From positions 62,001 to 126,000 of the forward strand of contig NZ_QCYJ01000175.1 in assembly GCF_003123685.1 (NCBI RefSeq): DNA of 64,000 nucleotides, written 5' to 3'. The position numbers and the translations under genes are program-made. Source of the stretch: Nocardia aurea. GTDB taxonomy: Bacteria > Actinomycetota > Actinomycetes > Mycobacteriales > Mycobacteriaceae. Positions 54,614 through 63,219 of the stretch are shown piece after piece (position 1 is the first letter of the stretch; each line of letters starts with the position of its first letter). The notes under the pieces are model-generated. The model was given only the letters and a program-made list of their open reading frames with translations, was not told where the DNA came from and ran no database searches.

Positions 54614-54632
54614 TACCGATACGTATACAGTA
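54614..54632. promoter_or_regulatory. Recurrent 19-bp operator, near-perfect copy upstream of the long operon
   Basis: TACCGATACGTATACAGTA matches 10 of 12 positions with a perfect right half, 55 bases before the small ORF at 54687. With the copy at 54486 it gives two operators in one divergent region. Confidence 0.65.
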
Positions 54633-54686
54633 GACATATCTATTCGGTTCGCGGCAGCCGTTCGGTATCAGGAGGTGGCACCCGAT

Positions 54687-54809
54687 ATGGCTCGTCTCGA
54701 CCAGATCGTGCCGGTCGGCGGCACCTTCGTGCGCAACGGCGCTCCCGAATTCCCCGGCATCCGCGTCGCCTCGCCGGCGACAGCCGGACAGGACGAAATC
54801 CATGTGTGA
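54687..54809 (+). CDS. 40-residue protein of unknown function at the head of the long operon
   Basis: A 40-residue ORF starting MARLDQIVPVGGTFVRNG with a near-consensus ribosome binding site (AGGAGGTGG) ten bases upstream. It is neither hydrophobic nor obviously signal-like. It is the first coding element after the operator at 54614 and could be a small protein, a leader peptide or the remnant of a lost gene. I do not recognise it. Confidence 0.5.
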   Translation: MARLDQIVPVGGTFVRNGAPEFPGIRVASPATAGQDEIHV

Positions 54810-54870
54810 GAAACCGGTCGTCACCCGCCGTAGCGGCGGGCGCGACTTCGTGATCGGAGAACTCTGTTGA
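54802..54870 (+). CDS. Possible 22-residue coupling ORF before the acyl-CoA ligase
   Basis: A 22-residue ORF (MCEKPVVTRRSGGRDF and six more) that begins eight bases before the end of the 40-residue ORF and ends overlapping the TTG start of the ligase (TTGA). This chaining is typical of translational coupling, but the peptide itself may not be functional. Confidence 0.3.
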   Translation: MCEKPVVTRRSGGRDFVIGELC

Positions 54871-56510
54871 CCCAGTGGACGATAGGAGCCGTCTTCGACA
54901 CGATCGCGGCGGCCGTGCCGGACCGCCTGATGACCGTATGCGGAACCAGGCGGCGTACCTTCGGCGAAGCCGCGCTGCGCACGCGCCGGTTCGCGAACTT
55001 CCTGGCCGACAGAGGGTTCGGTGTCCACACGCCGCGCGCCGAACTGGACAGGTGGGAATGCGGACAGGACCGCGTCGCGCTGTTGATGCGCAACGACCAG
55101 TACCTCGACGTGATGCTCGGCTGTCTCAAGGGCCGCGTCGTCCCGGTCAACATCAACACCTACTACACCGCGCGTGAGGTCCGCGATCTGCTCGCCTACA
55201 TCCAGCCGCGCGGCATCGTCTACCACCGATCCTTCGGCGAGGTCGTCGCCGAGGCCGCGCCCGAGGGTGTGGAATTGCTGATCTCGGTCGACGACGGCAG
55301 TGACGCGCCGGAGCTCGACGGCGCGATCGCGTTCGAGGACGCCCTCGCGGCGGGCGCGCCGGAGCCGGTCATCGAGACCGAACCCGACGATCTGGTGATG
55401 CTGTGCACCGGCGGCACGACCGGCAGGCCCAAGGGCGTGCTGTGGCGTCAGAGCGATCTCTACGTGTCGTCGATGAACGGCGCGGATCACGAATCCGCCG
55501 ATCTGCTCCGTGATCTCACGAACTGGACCGGACAGGTCTGGTTCGCGGTATCCCCGCTGTCGCACGCCGCGGGCATCATGACCGCCTGCGCGGGACTGCT
55601 GGTCGGTCAGACGATCGTGCTCTACGACGATCGGCAGAAATTCGACGCGCATCGCGCGTTGGAGATCGTCGAACGCGAGCAGGTCGGGCTGATGACGATC
55701 GTCGGCGACGCCTACGCCGCGCCGCTGGTCCGCGCGTTGCGAGAGAAGGACTACGACCTGTCGTCGCTGCTCGCGATCGGCAGTGGCGGAGCGGCGACCA
55801 ATCCGGTGTACAAACGGGAACTGCTGGAACTGATCCCGCACGCCTACGTCGTGGAGGGGTACGGCTCCTCCGAAACCGGTGGCATGGCGTTCGGCCGCAG
55901 CACCAAGGGCGCCGAGGTCGACACCTTCACCCCCGGGCCGGGCGCCACCGCGATATCCCAGGACCGCAGCCGTTTTCTCGAGCCGGGCGATGCCGAGATC
56001 GGGTGGGCGGCCAGGGTCGGTCGGGTGCCGCTGGGATATCTGGCCGATCGCGAGGCCACCGAGCGGACCTTCCCCGAAATCGACGGAAAACGGATGGCCA
56101 TCCCCGGTGATCGAGCCACCGTCGACGCCGACGGCACCCTGCGGCTGCTCGGTCGCGACGCGCTCGTGGTCAACACCGGCGGCGAGAAGGTCTTCGTCGA
56201 GGAGGTCGAGGAGGTGCTGCGCGCGCATCCCGACATCAGCGACGCGCTCGTGGTCGGCCGTCCGAGTATGAAATGGGGCCAGGAAGTCGTGGCATTGGTG
56301 TGCCGCGGCGGCGCCGAAGGAATCACCGAGGCGGGGCTACAGCAGTCCTGCCGTACCGAACTGGCCGGCTACAAAGTGCCCAAGGCCGTCATCTTCGTCC
56401 CGGAGATCAAACGCCTCGGCAACGGGAAGCCGGATTACAGGTGGGCGTTGCAACACGCGGTCGACGCCGCCAAGGCGGACGCCGACATCGAAGAAATCGG
56501 AGCCGGATAG
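54867..56510 (+). CDS. Acyl-CoA ligase, FadD19/FadD17-like
   Basis: A 547-residue ANL ligase with LCTGGTTGRPKGVLWRQSDLY, the GYGSSETGG motif, the hinge LLGRDALVVNTGGEKVF and the catalytic Lys in LGNGKPDYRW. It is a close relative in pattern of the ligase at 29821-31491; both use a TTG start and carry GVLWRQ. GGAGA lies six bases upstream of TTG. It directly precedes an amidohydrolase gene with no gap. Confidence 0.9.
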   Translation: MTQWTIGAVFDTIAAAVPDRLMTVCGTRRRTFGEAALRTRRFANFLADRGFGVHTPRAELDRWECGQDRVALLMRNDQYLDVMLGCLKGRVVPVNINTYYTAREVRDLLAYIQPRGIVYHRSFGEVVAEAAPEGVELLISVDDGSDAPELDGAIAFEDALAAGAPEPVIETEPDDLVMLCTGGTTGRPKGVLWRQSDLYVSSMNGADHESADLLRDLTNWTGQVWFAVSPLSHAAGIMTACAGLLVGQTIVLYDDRQKFDAHRALEIVEREQVGLMTIVGDAYAAPLVRALREKDYDLSSLLAIGSGGAATNPVYKRELLELIPHAYVVEGYGSSETGGMAFGRSTKGAEVDTFTPGPGATAISQDRSRFLEPGDAEIGWAARVGRVPLGYLADREATERTFPEIDGKRMAIPGDRATVDADGTLRLLGRDALVVNTGGEKVFVEEVEEVLRAHPDISDALVVGRPSMKWGQEVVALVCRGGAEGITEAGLQQSCRTELAGYKVPKAVIFVPEIKRLGNGKPDYRWALQHAVDAAKADADIEEIGAG

Positions 56511-57344
56511 ATGCGGAAGGTCAACGACTGCCTGGTCAACGTTCATTTCGGTGAACGTGAGCAACCCGGCTGGATGTTGAAGGTCAGAGATGACTACTTC
56601 AAGGGTGCGACCTCCATGTACGCGCAGGTCGAGCTGAGCGAACTGCTCGACGAGATGGACGAACAGGGTGTCGAGAAGTCGATCCTGATGTATTCGATGG
56701 CCAAGCCGTCGACGACCGCGCTGAAATTCGTCGAGGCGCGTCCGGACCGATTCGCGTTGGCGCTCAACGGGGTCGACCTTCTCCATCCGGTCGCGTCGCT
56801 GCGTGAACTCGGCGCGCTGGTGAACGATCTGCCGGTGGCCTACACGACTTCGGGGCCGAGTTTCTGGGGCGACGGGCAGTATCCGCCGACGGACGCGGTC
56901 TACTACCCGCTGTACTACAAATGCGCCGAACTGGGCCTGCCGCTGTGCATGAACACCGGCATTCCCGGCCCTCCGATTCCGGGGGAGGTGCAGAATCCGA
57001 TGTATCTGGATCGGGTCTGCTACCGGTTCCCCGAATTGCGGCTGTGCATGATCCACGGCGCCGATCCGTGGTGGGATATCGCGATCCGCCTGCTCATGAA
57101 ATACGAGAATCTGCGGCTGATGACCTCGGCCTGGTCGCCGAAGCGGTTGCCGGACAGCCTGATCCATTTCATGCGGACGCGCGGCAAGAACAAGGTGATC
57201 TTCGGTTCGGATTGGCCGGTGCTGTCGATGCGCAGACTCGTGCCCGAAGCTGTCGCGTTGGATCTGCCCGAGGACGTCCTCGACAACTATCTCTACAACA
57301 ACGCACAGGAATTCTTCTTCGGCGATCGAACCGTCGGCGCCTGA
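56511..57344 (+). CDS. Amidohydrolase-family metal-dependent hydrolase
   Basis: A 277-residue TIM-barrel protein of the amidohydrolase_2 type. It has MNTGIPGPP, a His near LCMIHGADPWWD, and the C-terminal VIFGSDWPVLSMRRLV segment whose Asp is a family metal/base residue. The N-terminal HxH motif common in this family is not clear: the start reads LVNVHFGEREQPGW. Members decarboxylate or hydrolyse cyclic substrates. The ATG immediately follows the ligase stop codon. Confidence 0.85.
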   Translation: MRKVNDCLVNVHFGEREQPGWMLKVRDDYFKGATSMYAQVELSELLDEMDEQGVEKSILMYSMAKPSTTALKFVEARPDRFALALNGVDLLHPVASLRELGALVNDLPVAYTTSGPSFWGDGQYPPTDAVYYPLYYKCAELGLPLCMNTGIPGPPIPGEVQNPMYLDRVCYRFPELRLCMIHGADPWWDIAIRLLMKYENLRLMTSAWSPKRLPDSLIHFMRTRGKNKVIFGSDWPVLSMRRLVPEAVALDLPEDVLDNYLYNNAQEFFFGDRTVGA

Positions 57345-57370
57345 CGCGCGGCGAATGAGGAGAAACGAAT

Positions 57371-58423
57371 ATGGACCGCTATGAATTGCGCAGGCAGGAT
57401 TACAGCCTGTCGGAGGACCAGTCGGAACTACAGGCCGTGTATGTGAAGTTCTTCAAGACACGCAGTTCCCTCGAGGTCGTCCGCGCGGCCGAACCGGCGG
57501 GATTCGACAAGAATCTGTGGGAACAGCTGTGCGGTACCGGCGCGACGAGCATGGCGATGCCCGAATCGGTCGGCGGCGACGGCGCGACGCTGGTGGATCT
57601 GAGCCTCGTCGCCGAGGAACTCGGGCGTGCGATCGCCCCGGTGCCGTGGATCGATCACATCTGCGCCGCGCGTCTGCTCGTGCGCCTCGGCGCGCTGGCC
57701 GCCGATGAACCCGAGACCGCGGACGTGGTGGAGGGCAGGCAACTGGTCGCCCTCGACACCCGTGTCGACGCGGCGACCGGTGTCCGCCTGATCGCTTCCG
57801 GCTCGATCGCCGACCACATCGTCGTGCGCGACGGTGACGAGATCGTGCGGCTGAGTTTCGACACCCGCCCGGCGAAGGTCGACAATATCGGTCGACTCCC
57901 GATGGCCTGGGTCGATCCGGCCGCCGCCGATCGTCGCACCGTGCTCGCCTCCGGCGCGGACGCGCTCGCGGAATACGAACGCGCGCTCGACGAATGGCGG
58001 GTGCTCACCGCGGCCGCGCTCGTCGGCCTGGTCGAGGAGACCATGCGGGTGGCGGCGGAATTCGCGACGACCCGCTACACCCTCGGTGTGCCGATCTCGA
58101 CGTTGCAGGCCATCTCCCATCCGCTGGCCAATATCGCGATCACGGTCAATGCCGCGCGCAACCTGACCCGTCGCGCGGCCTGGTTCCTCGAACACGAGCC
58201 CGAATACCAACCGGCACTGCCCCCCGCCGCCTTCTGCTACATCGCCGAGGAGGCTCCCAAGGCCGCCACCATGGCGGTGCAGGTCCAGGGCGGGCTCGGC
58301 GTGGCGACCGAATCGCTGGCGTCGGCATATCTGTTGCGCGCCAGGGGATGGCCGCTCGCCGCCGGTGATCTGGCCGCCACCGCCATCCAGGTCGCGCAGC
58401 GTTTCGCGGCCGAGCAGGGTTAG
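57371..58423 (+). CDS. Acyl-CoA dehydrogenase, short paired subunit
   Basis: A 350-residue acyl-CoA dehydrogenase-like protein, short for the family, with a compact N-terminal domain (SMAMPESVGGDGATLVDLSLVAEELG) and a C-terminal domain ending MAVQVQGGLGVATESLASAYLLRARGWPL. It lies ten bases before a 400-residue acyl-CoA dehydrogenase. Such pairs form alpha2-beta2 heterotetramers in steroid side-chain oxidation, where one subunit lacks part of the active site. Confidence 0.87.
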   Translation: MDRYELRRQDYSLSEDQSELQAVYVKFFKTRSSLEVVRAAEPAGFDKNLWEQLCGTGATSMAMPESVGGDGATLVDLSLVAEELGRAIAPVPWIDHICAARLLVRLGALAADEPETADVVEGRQLVALDTRVDAATGVRLIASGSIADHIVVRDGDEIVRLSFDTRPAKVDNIGRLPMAWVDPAAADRRTVLASGADALAEYERALDEWRVLTAAALVGLVEETMRVAAEFATTRYTLGVPISTLQAISHPLANIAITVNAARNLTRRAAWFLEHEPEYQPALPPAAFCYIAEEAPKAATMAVQVQGGLGVATESLASAYLLRARGWPLAAGDLAATAIQVAQRFAAEQG

Positions 58424-58432
58424 GAGGACATC

Positions 58433-59635
58433 ATGGATTTCTCACGTGTCGAACTGTCCGATGACGACCAGGCATTCCTGGACGAGGTACGCGCGTTCCT
58501 CGATACCCATGTCACCGACGAGGTCCGCAGGCGCGACCGCGAAACCGGCGACAATTTCGACGAGGGCGTGCACCTGGCGATGGGCGCCGCGGGTTGGCTG
58601 GCCGCGGAACTGAATTCGGAGGAAGAAGGCGGTCTGAACCGGCTGCGGCGGCGCATCTGGGATCTGGAGCGGCGGCGGGTGCATATTCCCTGGGTCACCT
58701 GGGGCACGACCTCGATCGTGGTGAATTCCGTGCGCAAACACGGATCGGCCGAACTCCAGCAAGAAGTACTGCCCCGGTTGGAACGCGGTGAGGTCAGGCT
58801 GTGCCTGGGCTATACCGAACCCGAGGGCGGATCCGACGTGGCGATGTCCAAGACCCGTGCGGTGCGCGACGGCGATCAGTGGGTGATCAACGGTTCGAAG
58901 ATGTTCACCACCGGCGCGCACAACTGCCAGTACGTCTTCCTGATCACCAATACCGATCCCGAGGCTCCGAAACATAAGAGCCTCACCATGTTCCTGGTTC
59001 CCCTCGATACCCCCGGCATCGAGATCCAGGGCATCCGCACGGTCGACGGCGACCGGACCAATATCGTCTACTACAGCGATGTCAGGATCGACGACAAGTA
59101 CCGCCTCGGTGACGTGAACGGCGGCTGGGCGGTGCTGATGGGGCCGCTGAACGAGGAACACGGCGTGGTCGGCGCGGCCGAGGACGGCCTCCAGGACGTC
59201 TCGATCCTGATCCACCAGGGCACCATGATGGCGACCTCGGTCGACAATGTCGTCTCGATCGCGGCGAAGCCGGGCCCGGACGGTCGCAGGCTGCTCGACG
59301 ACACCTCGGTCGGCTACCGGCTCGGCCGCAGTATCGCCAAGGTGGAGGCGGCCCTGTCCGCGCCGCACATGTTCGGCCGCGTCGCGCTCGCGCAGACGAT
59401 GCGCGATATCTCGCCCGATCTCATGGATGTCCTCGGGCCCGCGTCCGCGCTGCCGATCGAGACCGAGGGCGCCGCCGACAACGGCGGCATGGAGTACGTC
59501 TACCGGTGGGCGCCGCTGTGCGGAATCTACGGCGGCACACTCGAGGTCTTCCGCAATATGATCGCCCAGCACGTGCTCGGACTCGGCAGGCCGAATTATT
59601 CGCATCCGGCCAAGCCGAAGGCGAAGGTGAGCTGA
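58433..59635 (+). CDS. Acyl-CoA dehydrogenase, full-length paired subunit
   Basis: A 400-residue acyl-CoA dehydrogenase with LCLGYTEPEGGSDVA and WVINGSKMFTTGAHNCQYVF in the beta domain and GGTLEVFRNMIAQHVLGLGRP at the C-terminus. The TAGGAGG ribosome binding site is just before the ATG. With the preceding gene it forms a likely heteromeric FadE. Confidence 0.92.
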   Translation: MDFSRVELSDDDQAFLDEVRAFLDTHVTDEVRRRDRETGDNFDEGVHLAMGAAGWLAAELNSEEEGGLNRLRRRIWDLERRRVHIPWVTWGTTSIVVNSVRKHGSAELQQEVLPRLERGEVRLCLGYTEPEGGSDVAMSKTRAVRDGDQWVINGSKMFTTGAHNCQYVFLITNTDPEAPKHKSLTMFLVPLDTPGIEIQGIRTVDGDRTNIVYYSDVRIDDKYRLGDVNGGWAVLMGPLNEEHGVVGAAEDGLQDVSILIHQGTMMATSVDNVVSIAAKPGPDGRRLLDDTSVGYRLGRSIAKVEAALSAPHMFGRVALAQTMRDISPDLMDVLGPASALPIETEGAADNGGMEYVYRWAPLCGIYGGTLEVFRNMIAQHVLGLGRPNYSHPAKPKAKVS

Positions 59636-59642
59636 GATCGGG

Positions 59643-61301
59643 GTGTCCGGGACATCGGAACGTCCGCAACCGTCGCTCACCCCGGAGACCGAGTTCTTCT
59701 GGACCTCCGGCGCCGACGGCAGGTTGCGGATTCAGGAATGCCTGTCGTGCGCGGCGCTGATCCATCCGCCGCAACCGGTGTGCAGGCACTGCCGGGGCGA
59801 CCGCATGGGGGTGCGGGCGGTGTCCGGGTACGCCACCCTGATCGGGTTCACCGTCAATCACCGCTTCGCGCTGCCGGGTCTGCCCGCGCCCTACGTCGTC
59901 GCGCAGGTCGCGCTCGAGGAGGACACCCGGGTTCGCCTGACCACCAATACGGTGGAGTGCGATCCGGAACAGCTCGAACTCGGGCTGCGGATGGAAGTGG
60001 TGTTCACGCGGGTCGGCGCGGTATGGCTACCGCTGTTCCGGCCGGCCCGGGAATCGGCGCCGGTCGCCGAGTTGCCCGCCGACCCCATCGATCCCGCGTC
60101 CATGCGCGCGCATGTCCGGCCGATGGCGACCACGGAGAAATTCGAGGACAAGGTCGCCATCACCGGCATCGGGATGTCGCCGATCGGGCGCAGACTGATG
60201 GCCGATCCGCTCTCGCTCACGGTGCGGGCCTGTCGCGCCGCGGTCGAGGATGCCGGTCTGCGCCTCGAGGATATCGACGGGCTGTCGACCTATCCGGGGT
60301 CGGGGAATTTCGGTCCGTTCGGCGAAGGCGGCGTCACCGCCGTCGAATCCGCGCTCGGTCTGCGTCCGACCTGGTACAACGGCGGCGGCGAGACCTTCGG
60401 TCCCGGCGGTTCGGTCATCGCGGCGATGCTCGCGGTGGCGAGCGGATTGGCACGGCACGTGCTGTGCTTCCGCACGGTCTGGGAATCCACCTACGCGGAA
60501 CTGGTTCGGGCGGGCCGGATCTCGCCGCCGTCGGGTATCGCCGACAGCTGGCTGCTGCCGTTCGGCGCGGTGTCGGCGGCGCACCTGCTCGCCCAGACCG
60601 CCCAGCGACATTTCCATCGCTACGGCACCGACCGCGAGACACTGGGCTGGATCGCGCTCAACCAGCGCGCCAACGCCGCCCTCGATCCGACGGCGATCTA
60701 CCGCGATCCGCTCACCATGGACGACTATCTGTCCGCACGTCCCATCACGACGCCGTTCGGGCTCTACGACTGCGACGTCCCCTGCGACGGCTCGGTCGCG
60801 GTGGTGGTCTCCGCGCGCGAGACCGCCGCGGATCTGGCCCAGCCGCCGGTGCTCGTCGAAGCGGTGGGAACCCAGATCATCGAACGCCTCGAATGGGATC
60901 AGAGCACCCTGACCCACGAACCGCAAGTACTCGGCCAAGCCGCGCACCTGTGGTCGCGCACGTCACTGCGTCCCGACGATGTCGATGTGGCCGAACTCTA
61001 CGACGGTTTCACCTTCAACTGCCTGTCGTGGATCGAGGCGCTCGGCTTCTGCGGGATCGGCGAGGCGAAGGATTTCCTGCACGGGGGCAAGAACATCGCG
61101 CGCGACGGCGTGCTACCCCTGAACACCCACGGCGGTCAGCTCTCACACGGTCGCACCCACGGCATGGGGCTCATCCACGAGGCGGTCACGCAACTGCGCG
61201 GCCAGGCCGGTGCGCGCCAGATTCCCGACGCGCGCGTCGCCGTCGCGAGCAGCGGTGGGCTCACGCCGAGCGGTGTCCTGCTCCTGCGGGCGGATCGGTG
61301 A
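59643..61301 (+). CDS. DUF35 zinc-ribbon/OB-fold protein fused to a thiolase-like (Ltp2-type) aldolase
   Basis: A 552-residue fusion. Residues 1 to about 140 are a DUF35 protein: a zinc ribbon with C33, C36, C47 and C50, then an OB fold. From about residue 165 the protein is a thiolase-superfamily member of the non-condensing SCP-x/Ltp2 type, with TEKFEDKVAITGIGMSPIGRR, NGGGETFGPGGSV in place of the usual catalytic Cys loop, and NTHGGQLSHGRTHGMG. In cholesterol catabolism the aldolase Ltp2 needs the DUF35 domain of ChsH2; here both parts are one chain. It likely performs a retro-aldol cleavage of a hydroxyacyl-CoA. The start is GTG. Confidence 0.88.
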   Translation: MSGTSERPQPSLTPETEFFWTSGADGRLRIQECLSCAALIHPPQPVCRHCRGDRMGVRAVSGYATLIGFTVNHRFALPGLPAPYVVAQVALEEDTRVRLTTNTVECDPEQLELGLRMEVVFTRVGAVWLPLFRPARESAPVAELPADPIDPASMRAHVRPMATTEKFEDKVAITGIGMSPIGRRLMADPLSLTVRACRAAVEDAGLRLEDIDGLSTYPGSGNFGPFGEGGVTAVESALGLRPTWYNGGGETFGPGGSVIAAMLAVASGLARHVLCFRTVWESTYAELVRAGRISPPSGIADSWLLPFGAVSAAHLLAQTAQRHFHRYGTDRETLGWIALNQRANAALDPTAIYRDPLTMDDYLSARPITTPFGLYDCDVPCDGSVAVVVSARETAADLAQPPVLVEAVGTQIIERLEWDQSTLTHEPQVLGQAAHLWSRTSLRPDDVDVAELYDGFTFNCLSWIEALGFCGIGEAKDFLHGGKNIARDGVLPLNTHGGQLSHGRTHGMGLIHEAVTQLRGQAGARQIPDARVAVASSGGLTPSGVLLLRADR

Positions 61302-62182
61302 CCGCGCCGCGCCTGTCGACGGGGTACACCTCCTCCGGCACCGTCGCGGCCCGCGAGGTCGAGGTGGACGGTATTCCCATGTCGGCGTTGTGCGCCGAGG
61401 TGAGCCAACCGCGCGCGGTGCTCGTCGCCGTGCACGGGGGAGCGACGACCTCGCGCTATTTCGACGTACCCGGTCGCCCGCGGCTGTCGCTGTTGCGTCT
61501 CGGCGCGACGCTCGGATTCAGCGTGCTGGCCGTCGATCGGCCCGGATACGGATCCTCCGCGCCGTGGGGTGATCGCTTCGAATCGCCGGAGCGCCGCGTG
61601 AATGCCTGCTTCCGCGCCGTCGACGCACTGCTCGCCGAGAGTTCGCGCGGTGCGGGTGTTTTCCTGCTCGGACATTCCGCGGGATGCGACCTCGCGGCGC
61701 GGATGGCCGCCGACGATCGCGGCGACGACCTGCTCGGCCTCGAACTCGCGGGCACCGGAGTCCGCAAACACGCCGAGGCGTCACGCGTCATCGAGGAGAT
61801 GCGCCACACCCGCAGTGCCGCCGGTATCCGCGATCTGCTCTGGCATCCCGAGCACCTCTATCCCGCCGATGTCTACGGCGGTCAGTCGCTGACCTGCCCT
61901 TCGCCTCGATACGAGGGGGCGGTGGTGCGCGACTGGCCGACCGAATTCCCGGGATTGGCCGGGCGGGTGCGGGTCCCGGTGCGATTCAGCCACGCCGAAT
62001 ACGAGCGGGTCTGGCGAAGCGATCCGCAGGCGCTGGCCGAGATCGCGGGATTCTTCACCGCCGCACCGCGTTTCGTCACGCACGAACAGACCGGAAGTGG
62101 ACACAACATCAGCGTGGGTTTCGGCGCCGCGGCCTACCACCTCGGCCTGCTGTCGTTCGTCGAGGAATGCGCGCTCCCCTGA
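61298..62182 (+). CDS. Alpha/beta-fold hydrolase
   Basis: A 294-residue hydrolase with an oxyanion HGG (VAVHGGATTSRYF), DRPGYGSS, the nucleophile motif GHSAGCD and the C-terminal histidine in TGSGHNISVGF. It resembles polyketide/lactone-type hydrolases but the substrate is unknown. The GTG start overlaps the fusion protein stop codon (GTGA). Confidence 0.85.
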   Translation: MTAPRLSTGYTSSGTVAAREVEVDGIPMSALCAEVSQPRAVLVAVHGGATTSRYFDVPGRPRLSLLRLGATLGFSVLAVDRPGYGSSAPWGDRFESPERRVNACFRAVDALLAESSRGAGVFLLGHSAGCDLAARMAADDRGDDLLGLELAGTGVRKHAEASRVIEEMRHTRSAAGIRDLLWHPEHLYPADVYGGQSLTCPSPRYEGAVVRDWPTEFPGLAGRVRVPVRFSHAEYERVWRSDPQALAEIAGFFTAAPRFVTHEQTGSGHNISVGFGAAAYHLGLLSFVEECALP

Positions 62183-62197
62183 TCGAGAGGCCGTTCG

Positions 62198-63127
62198 ATG
62201 AAATACGTACTCGAGTACCCGAGTGAATTGCCTTCCGCGGGTGATATCTTCCTGCGGCCTGAGGTGATCCGCGAGGTCGTCACGCGGGCCGAGGAATCCG
62301 GTTTCACGGCGGTGGCGCTGAGCGAACATCCTGCGCCGTCACTGAAGTGGCGTAACAACGGCGGGCACAACACCCTCGATCCGATCGCCGCGCTGAGTTT
62401 CATGGCCGGTGTCACCTCGAGCATCCGGGTGATGACGAATCTGTACGTTCTGCCCTTCCACAATCCCTACGCGGCGGCCAAGGCGCTCGGCAGTCTGGAC
62501 ATCGTCTCGGGCGGCCGGTTGATCGCGGGTGTCGGCGCGGGATACCTGCGTGCCGAATTCTCCGCGCTCGGCGTCGAACACGAGCGGCGGGCCGCGTTGC
62601 TCGACGAGGCCCTCGCGGCGCTGCGCGGCATCTGGACCGATCCCGAGAAGCCGGTGACGGGTGCGGATTTCGCGGCGATCGGCCCGATGTGGCTACAGCG
62701 GCCCGCGCAGCGCCCGCATCCGCCGATCTGGATCGGCGGCAACGGCTCGACCGCGATCGGCCGCGTCGTGCGGCACGGCGACGGATGGATGCCGATCATC
62801 GCCGACGCCACGATGGCCGCGGCCATGCGCACCACCGCGATCGAGAACGCGAGTCAGTTCGGCGAGGGCGTCGACCTGTTGCGCAGGAGACTCGAGGCCG
62901 CGGACCGCGATCCCTCGACCGTCGACGTACAGGTCGTGTGTCCGCACCTCGATTTCGACGACGGCGGCTCGGTGCGCGCGGCCTTGGACCACCTCGACGA
63001 CCTGGAACGACGCGGGGCGACCTACGCGGTGGTGCACGTCGACGGCTCCGGTCCGGCGGCGGCGACGAAATTCATCGAAACCTTCGGCGAGGTCGTCGTC
63101 TCCGGCGCGCGAGCGGGAAGCCACTAA
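62198..63127 (+). CDS. Luciferase-like (LLM class) flavin-dependent oxidoreductase
   Basis: A 309-residue TIM-barrel LLM protein. It shows ALSEHPAPSLKW near the N-terminus, MTNLYVLPFHNPYAAAKALGSLDIVSGGRLIAGVGAGYLRAEFSALG, and PPIWIGGNGSTAIGRVVRHGDGWMP. Such enzymes use reduced flavin or F420 for hydroxylation, Baeyer-Villiger or redox chemistry. It is the last gene of the operon starting near 54687, and the Rieske gene follows after an operator. Confidence 0.9.
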   Translation: MKYVLEYPSELPSAGDIFLRPEVIREVVTRAEESGFTAVALSEHPAPSLKWRNNGGHNTLDPIAALSFMAGVTSSIRVMTNLYVLPFHNPYAAAKALGSLDIVSGGRLIAGVGAGYLRAEFSALGVEHERRAALLDEALAALRGIWTDPEKPVTGADFAAIGPMWLQRPAQRPHPPIWIGGNGSTAIGRVVRHGDGWMPIIADATMAAAMRTTAIENASQFGEGVDLLRRRLEAADRDPSTVDVQVVCPHLDFDDGGSVRAALDHLDDLERRGATYAVVHVDGSGPAAATKFIETFGEVVVSGARAGSH

Positions 63128-63174
63128 CGAGTCCGATCCGCCGTTCGGGGGTCGTCAAGTCGAACTCCATGCGT

Positions 63175-63193
63175 TACTGTAAGCGTAACAGTA
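63175..63193. promoter_or_regulatory. Recurrent 19-bp operator, perfect copy upstream of the Rieske gene
   Basis: TACTGTAAGCGTAACAGTA matches all 12 defined positions and ends 26 bases before the GTG start of the Rieske oxygenase. Confidence 0.85.
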
Positions 63194-63219
63194 ACGTTCT
63201 CGGAACGCGGAGGTGTCAC

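Noticed and set aside
54516..56228. A 570-residue open frame on the minus strand
   Set aside because: It is antisense to the acyl-CoA ligase at 54867-56510 and includes operator sequence. No recognisable motif or ribosome binding site is present.
59738..61297. A long upstream extension of the hydrolase at 61298
   Set aside because: The extension is Arg/Gly/Ala-rich and runs in another frame of the DUF35-thiolase fusion. The hydrolase fold begins only at the GTG at 61298, which overlaps the fusion's stop codon.
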